Source of the DNA: Candidatus Cloacimonadota bacterium
Lineage (GTDB): Bacteria; Cloacimonadota; Cloacimonadia; Cloacimonadales; WRIO01
DNA length: 7,899 bases
Direction: 5' to 3'
Assembly (NCBI GenBank): GCA_023230175.1
Contig: JALNXV010000155.1
Coordinates: 1-7,899, forward strand
The number at the start of each line of letters is the position of its first letter. The stretch's first letter is position 1. The notes below the pieces were generated by a model. That model did no database searches, was not told the DNA's origin, and saw only the letters and a program-made list of their open reading frames with translations. This document shows, in pieces, positions 6,577-7,899 of this stretch. The position numbers and the translations under genes are program-made.

Positions 6577-6987
6577 TTATCCTCCATTATTCCCGTTTCC
6601 TGAACCATGATGTCCTGTTCCTCCCGGATTGTTGCCACCTGTTCCTTGACCTGGTTTTAATGGTTTAGTTCTATTAGAAGAGCTGTTTTTGCCGTTTCCT
6701 GATCCTTTTGGGTTAGGTATTTGAATCCTTTCAATTCTTCGGTTTTTATTTGCTGTATCAGAATTTAACCTATTGAAATTTCTATTATCTGCTATACCAT
6801 CTCCATCTTTATCAATAAAATGGTCAAAATCCTTGTTTTGATTGTCTGTATCTTTGCTTGTTGTTTTAGTATCTTCTTTTATCTCAATTTTTGGTGCTGA
6901 GTTAAGTGTGTCAGGTTTGATGTTCTCAGCTTTTATAGATAAACAAAAACAAAAGATAAGAGTTAGTATGATTATTATTTTTGCCAT
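6577..6987 (-). CDS. small secreted Gly-rich protein with a calcium-type DxDGDG loop
   Basis: This 136-residue protein has a signal peptide at 1-20 (hydrophobic core IIIILTLIFCFCL, cleavage likely after SIKA). A Lys/Asp/Thr-rich, probably disordered stretch follows (21-55). Next comes one loop, DKDGDGIADNRN (59-70), which matches the D-x-D-x-D-G pattern of EF-hand, dockerin and thrombospondin type 3 calcium loops; the usual acidic residue at loop position 12 is Asn. A short basic segment (82-90) precedes a Pro/Gly/Asn/Ser-rich tail (about 92-136) ending in GSGNGNNGG. No membrane anchor or lipobox is seen. CCGGAGGG ahead of the ATG is a good ribosome binding site. The Gly/Asn tail echoes the insert in the protein encoded upstream, so the two may act together at the cell surface. 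No family name can be given. Confidence 0.8.
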   Translation of the reverse strand: MAKIIIILTLIFCFCLSIKAENIKPDTLNSAPKIEIKEDTKTTSKDTDNQNKDFDHFIDKDGDGIADNRNFNRLNSDTANKNRRIERIQIPNPKGSGNGKNSSSNRTKPLKPGQGTGGNNPGGTGHHGSGNGNNGG

Positions 6988-7006
6988 TTTGCCCTCCGGA
7001 GTAAAG

Positions 7007-7034
7007 TACAGAGAAAGCCTAAGCTTTCTCTGTA
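7007..7034 (-). promoter_or_regulatory. 12 bp intercistronic hairpin
   Basis: TACAGAGAAAGC (7007-7018) and GCTTTCTCTGTA (7023-7034) are perfect inverted copies around a 4 nt loop. The hairpin fills most of the 57-base gap between the first and second genes of the - strand operon. It has no T-run after it on the - strand, and the ribosome binding site of the second gene follows within about 10 bases. It is therefore more likely an mRNA-stabilising or processing structure than a strong terminator. It could set unequal amounts of the first gene relative to the rest of the operon. Confidence 0.65.
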
Positions 7035-7044
7035 TAAATTTTGA

Positions 7045-7533
7045 TTAGCGATTTAATTTAAACATAGTTTTGAAACGGTTTACTACACTGATATGAGGAG
7101 TTAATGCAAAATCTTGATTAATATTTTCTTCACTAACTTCAATATCTCTTACTAATAACATACGATATTCTAATTGTTTTCCTGCTCTTGCTAAGTAAGT
7201 ACCTTCAGGTAAATCTTCGATGATATAAGCACCGGTTGCATCAGTAGTTGCTGTAAATAGTCTGTTGATATTTCCGTCGGGATTTGATGGGTTATGAGGA
7301 CCTGAACCGGTACCGTCACAATCTCCGCCACCGCCATTTCCGCCACCGTTGCCATGATTGCCGTTTCCATTTCCGTTACCATTGCCATTTGCGTTTATTA
7401 GTTTAAATTTCACAAATGCATTTTCAATGCCTTCACCGGTTGTTTGGTCAGTTACAAATCCTGTGGCTGTCGCTGCAAGTAATAAACCTACACTAAGACT
7501 TAAGACCATTACTGTTAAGAAAATCTTTTTCAT
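7045..7533 (-). CDS. secreted carboxypeptidase-regulatory-like domain protein with Gly/Asn insert
   Basis: The protein has 162 residues. The signal peptide is 1 to about 21 (MKKIFLTVMVLSLSVGLLLA). The mature part begins with GFVTDQTTGEGIENAFVKF (25-43) and resumes with FTATTDATGAYIIEDLPEGTYLARA (93-117), followed by a strand ending in QDFALTPH. This is the signature of the CarboxypepD_reg/Cna-B-like seven-strand sandwich found in exported proteins of diderms. Between the first and later strands sits a low-complexity insert of about 30 residues (48-77), a run of NG then GGGNGGGG, containing the protein's only cysteine (C72). A basic tail (RFKTMFKLNR) ends the protein. AAGGAGGAG at 7537-7545 fixes the start. 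It is the first gene of the operon, directly behind the sigma-54 promoter, so probably the most highly expressed. A structural or adhesive surface role is a guess. Confidence 0.85.
   Translation of the reverse strand: MKKIFLTVMVLSLSVGLLLAATATGFVTDQTTGEGIENAFVKFKLINANGNGNGNGNGNHGNGGGNGGGGDCDGTGSGPHNPSNPDGNINRLFTATTDATGAYIIEDLPEGTYLARAGKQLEYRMLLVRDIEVSEENINQDFALTPHISVVNRFKTMFKLNR
7324..7392 (-). repeat. hexanucleotide GGNAAY repeat coding for the Gly/Asn insert
   Basis: On the coding strand GG recurs about every 6 bases (GGTAAT, GGCAAT, GGTAAC, GGAAAT, GGAAAC, GGCAAT), then becomes GGT/GGC/GGA-rich. The units are degenerate at third positions, so the repeat is kept at protein level and not freshly amplified. 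Gain or loss of units would keep the frame. The regular GG spacing could also allow two-tetrad G-quadruplexes on this strand. Confidence 0.75.
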
Positions 7534-7566
7534 TTTCTCCTCCTTATTAAATTTAGATATATTAAA

Positions 7567-7583
7567 AGCATCACTTATGCCAA
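7567..7583 (-). promoter_or_regulatory. sigma-54 promoter of the five-gene operon
   Basis: Read on the - strand, the site is TTGGCATAAGTGATGCT. It has GG and GC separated by exactly 10 bases, TTGGCA intact at -24 and TGCT at -12; 14 of the 17 positions fit the consensus YTGGCACGRNNNTTGCW. The start point is expected near 7556, giving a leader of about 22 nt that contains the AAGGAGGAG ribosome binding site. An NtrC-family activator with GAFTGA is encoded at the far end of the same operon, which makes control by that protein the simplest explanation. Confidence 0.8.
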
Positions 7584-7601
7584 AACCTTAATAGTTGTTA
7601 A

Positions 7602-7615
7602 TGTCTTTAAAGACA
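7602..7615. promoter_or_regulatory. perfect 14 bp palindrome TGTCTTTAAAGACA
   Basis: The sequence is its own reverse complement over 14 bases, with no spacer. It is centred about 50 bases upstream of the expected sigma-54 start and about 20 bases beyond the -24 element. This suits a dimeric regulator, but it is closer than usual for an NtrC-type enhancer; IHF-like bending or a second regulator could also act here. Confidence 0.4.
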
Positions 7616-7662
7616 ATATGTTATATAAATATAGGTTTATAAATATTGAGATTAGTGTAATT

Positions 7663-7683
7663 ATTGCATATTTATTGTGCAAT
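7663..7683. promoter_or_regulatory. candidate enhancer dyad ATTGCA-N9-TGCAAT
   Basis: Perfect 6 bp arms separated by 9 bases, centred about 117 bases upstream of the expected sigma-54 start. That is the normal position and size for an NtrC-family activator site. A second, looser dyad, CAAAT-N7-ATTTG, lies at 7694-7710. Binding is inferred from position and symmetry only. Confidence 0.4.
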
Positions 7684-7747
7684 GCTTTTTTGTCAAATGC
7701 ATTATATTTGTGAATGAAGTTAAAGGCTATTGAAAAATATCATACAT

Positions 7748-7873
7748 TGTTCTACAAGTTTCCTGAGCCTGTACAAAAATTAATGTTGTGCGAGCATCCC
7801 TGCTTGCACTCAAAATATTAACTAATAGGTATTCAATATTTTATGAAACTACAAGCTGGAAGTTTGTAGAACA
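7748..7873 (+). repeat. composite inverted-repeat element or structured RNA
   Basis: The outer arms 7748-7763 (TGTTCTACAAGTTTCC) and 7858-7873 (GGAAGTTTGTAGAACA) can pair over all 16 positions with two G.U pairs when read as + strand RNA. Inside are a 9 bp hairpin with arms 7788-7796 and 7801-7809 (one G.U) and an 8 bp stem AAAATATT/AATATTTT with arms 7812-7819 and 7835-7842. The right outer arm can alternatively fold locally: CTACAAGCT (7849-7857) with AGTTTGTAG (7861-7869). No coding potential is evident. It could be a small MITE/REP-like repeat or an RNA; the direction of the G.U pairs favours a + strand RNA. Confidence 0.5.
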
Positions 7874-7883
7874 TTTCTGCATT

Positions 7884-7899
7884 TCGAGACAGGTCTTGA
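7884..7899 (+). repeat. further hairpin cut by the window edge
   Basis: TCGAGA (7884-7889) pairs with TCTTGA (7894-7899) around a CAGG loop with one G.U. The stem reaches the last base, so it may continue outside the window. It directly follows the composite element and may belong to it. Confidence 0.35.

Larger units (their letters stand above)
7534..7747. other. regulatory region ahead of the - strand operon
   Basis: No convincing ORF lies in this stretch on either strand. It holds the ribosome binding site (7537-7545), the sigma-54 promoter (7567-7583), the palindrome at 7602-7615 and the dyads at 7663-7683 and 7694-7710. A TTGACA hexamer is present on the - strand at 7691-7696, but no good -10 follows at 16-18 bases. 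Confidence 0.6.

Noticed and set aside
6842..7048. 68-codon + strand frame opposite the Gly-rich secreted protein
   Set aside because: It is antisense to the signal peptide and N-terminal part of a better-supported gene; its hydrophobic look comes from the opposite-strand codons.
7191..7388. 65-codon - strand frame inside the first operon gene
   Set aside because: It is out of frame within a gene that has a signal peptide, a recognisable domain and a strong ribosome binding site.
7358..7591. 77-codon + strand frame over the repeat and promoter region
   Set aside because: Its Pro/Phe/Leu-rich start is the antisense of the GGNAAY repeat, and the frame runs through the sigma-54 promoter.
7673..7696. 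Sigma-70-type promoter on the - strand starting with TTGACA
   Set aside because: The hexamer is perfect, but the sequences 16-18 bases further on (TAAATA, AAATAT, AATATG) match TATAAT poorly; the sigma-54 site downstream explains the operon better. A minor constitutive promoter cannot be excluded.
7748..7873. Retron-type ncRNA
   Set aside because: Outer inverted repeats enclosing hairpins recall a retron RNA, but there is no reverse transcriptase in the window, no long msd-like stem, and no clear branching-G context.
1..7899. CRISPR arrays, tRNA, rRNA, insertion sequences, c-di-GMP or other named riboswitches
   Set aside because: No regularly spaced direct repeats, no transposase or integrase coding, no tRNA or rRNA signatures, and no match by eye to riboswitch cores that I know.

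Overview
The window is AT-rich (about one third GC by eye) and looks like a chromosomal segment of a flagellated, diderm (Gram-negative type) bacterium. The signs are two flagellins, Sec signal peptides, a predicted outer-membrane-type beta protein and a sigma-54/NtrC regulatory module. Strong Shine-Dalgarno sequences (AAGGAGGA) argue against typical Bacteroidota. An uncultured lineage of the FCB group or a similar candidate phylum would fit, but the sequence alone does not settle the taxon.

Left part (1-2613, + strand): two tandem flagellin genes (191-1174 and 1362-2342, about 86 % identical by hand count). Each is preceded by its own leader of about 130 nt. The leaders share a conserved block (GAARATAWTGAGG, then a CCTC arm, then GGTTTGGTTG), a hairpin followed by a GGA motif, and an identical ribosome binding site. 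The second has a good sigma-28-like promoter; the first keeps the -10 but has a 7+7 bp palindrome where the -35 should be. After flagellin 2 come a possible 31-codon ORF with a good ribosome binding site, a long hairpin, a GC-rich terminator and a second terminator facing the convergent operon.

Middle and right part (2614-7533, - strand): an apparent five-gene operon. In order of transcription it encodes: (1) a secreted carboxypeptidase-regulatory-like domain protein interrupted by a Gly/Asn repeat; (2) a secreted Gly-rich protein with one DxDGDG calcium-type loop; (3) a signal-peptide-bearing, beta-strand-rich protein that looks like an outer-membrane barrel; (4) a membrane histidine kinase with an extracytoplasmic sensor; (5) an NtrC-family response regulator with GAFTGA. 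A sigma-54 promoter with intact GG-N10-GC (7567-7583) sits just ahead of gene 1, and dyads suitable as activator sites lie upstream. The natural reading is a self-regulating envelope or surface module: the kinase senses something outside the membrane, and the regulator activates sigma-54 transcription of the operon that encodes it together with two small exported proteins and a barrel. I do not recognise this combination as a described system.

Right edge (7741-7899): no gene, but nested and adjacent hairpins in which every non-Watson-Crick pair is G.U when read as + strand RNA. This is either a structured RNA or a mosaic of intergenic palindromic repeats, and it runs off the window.
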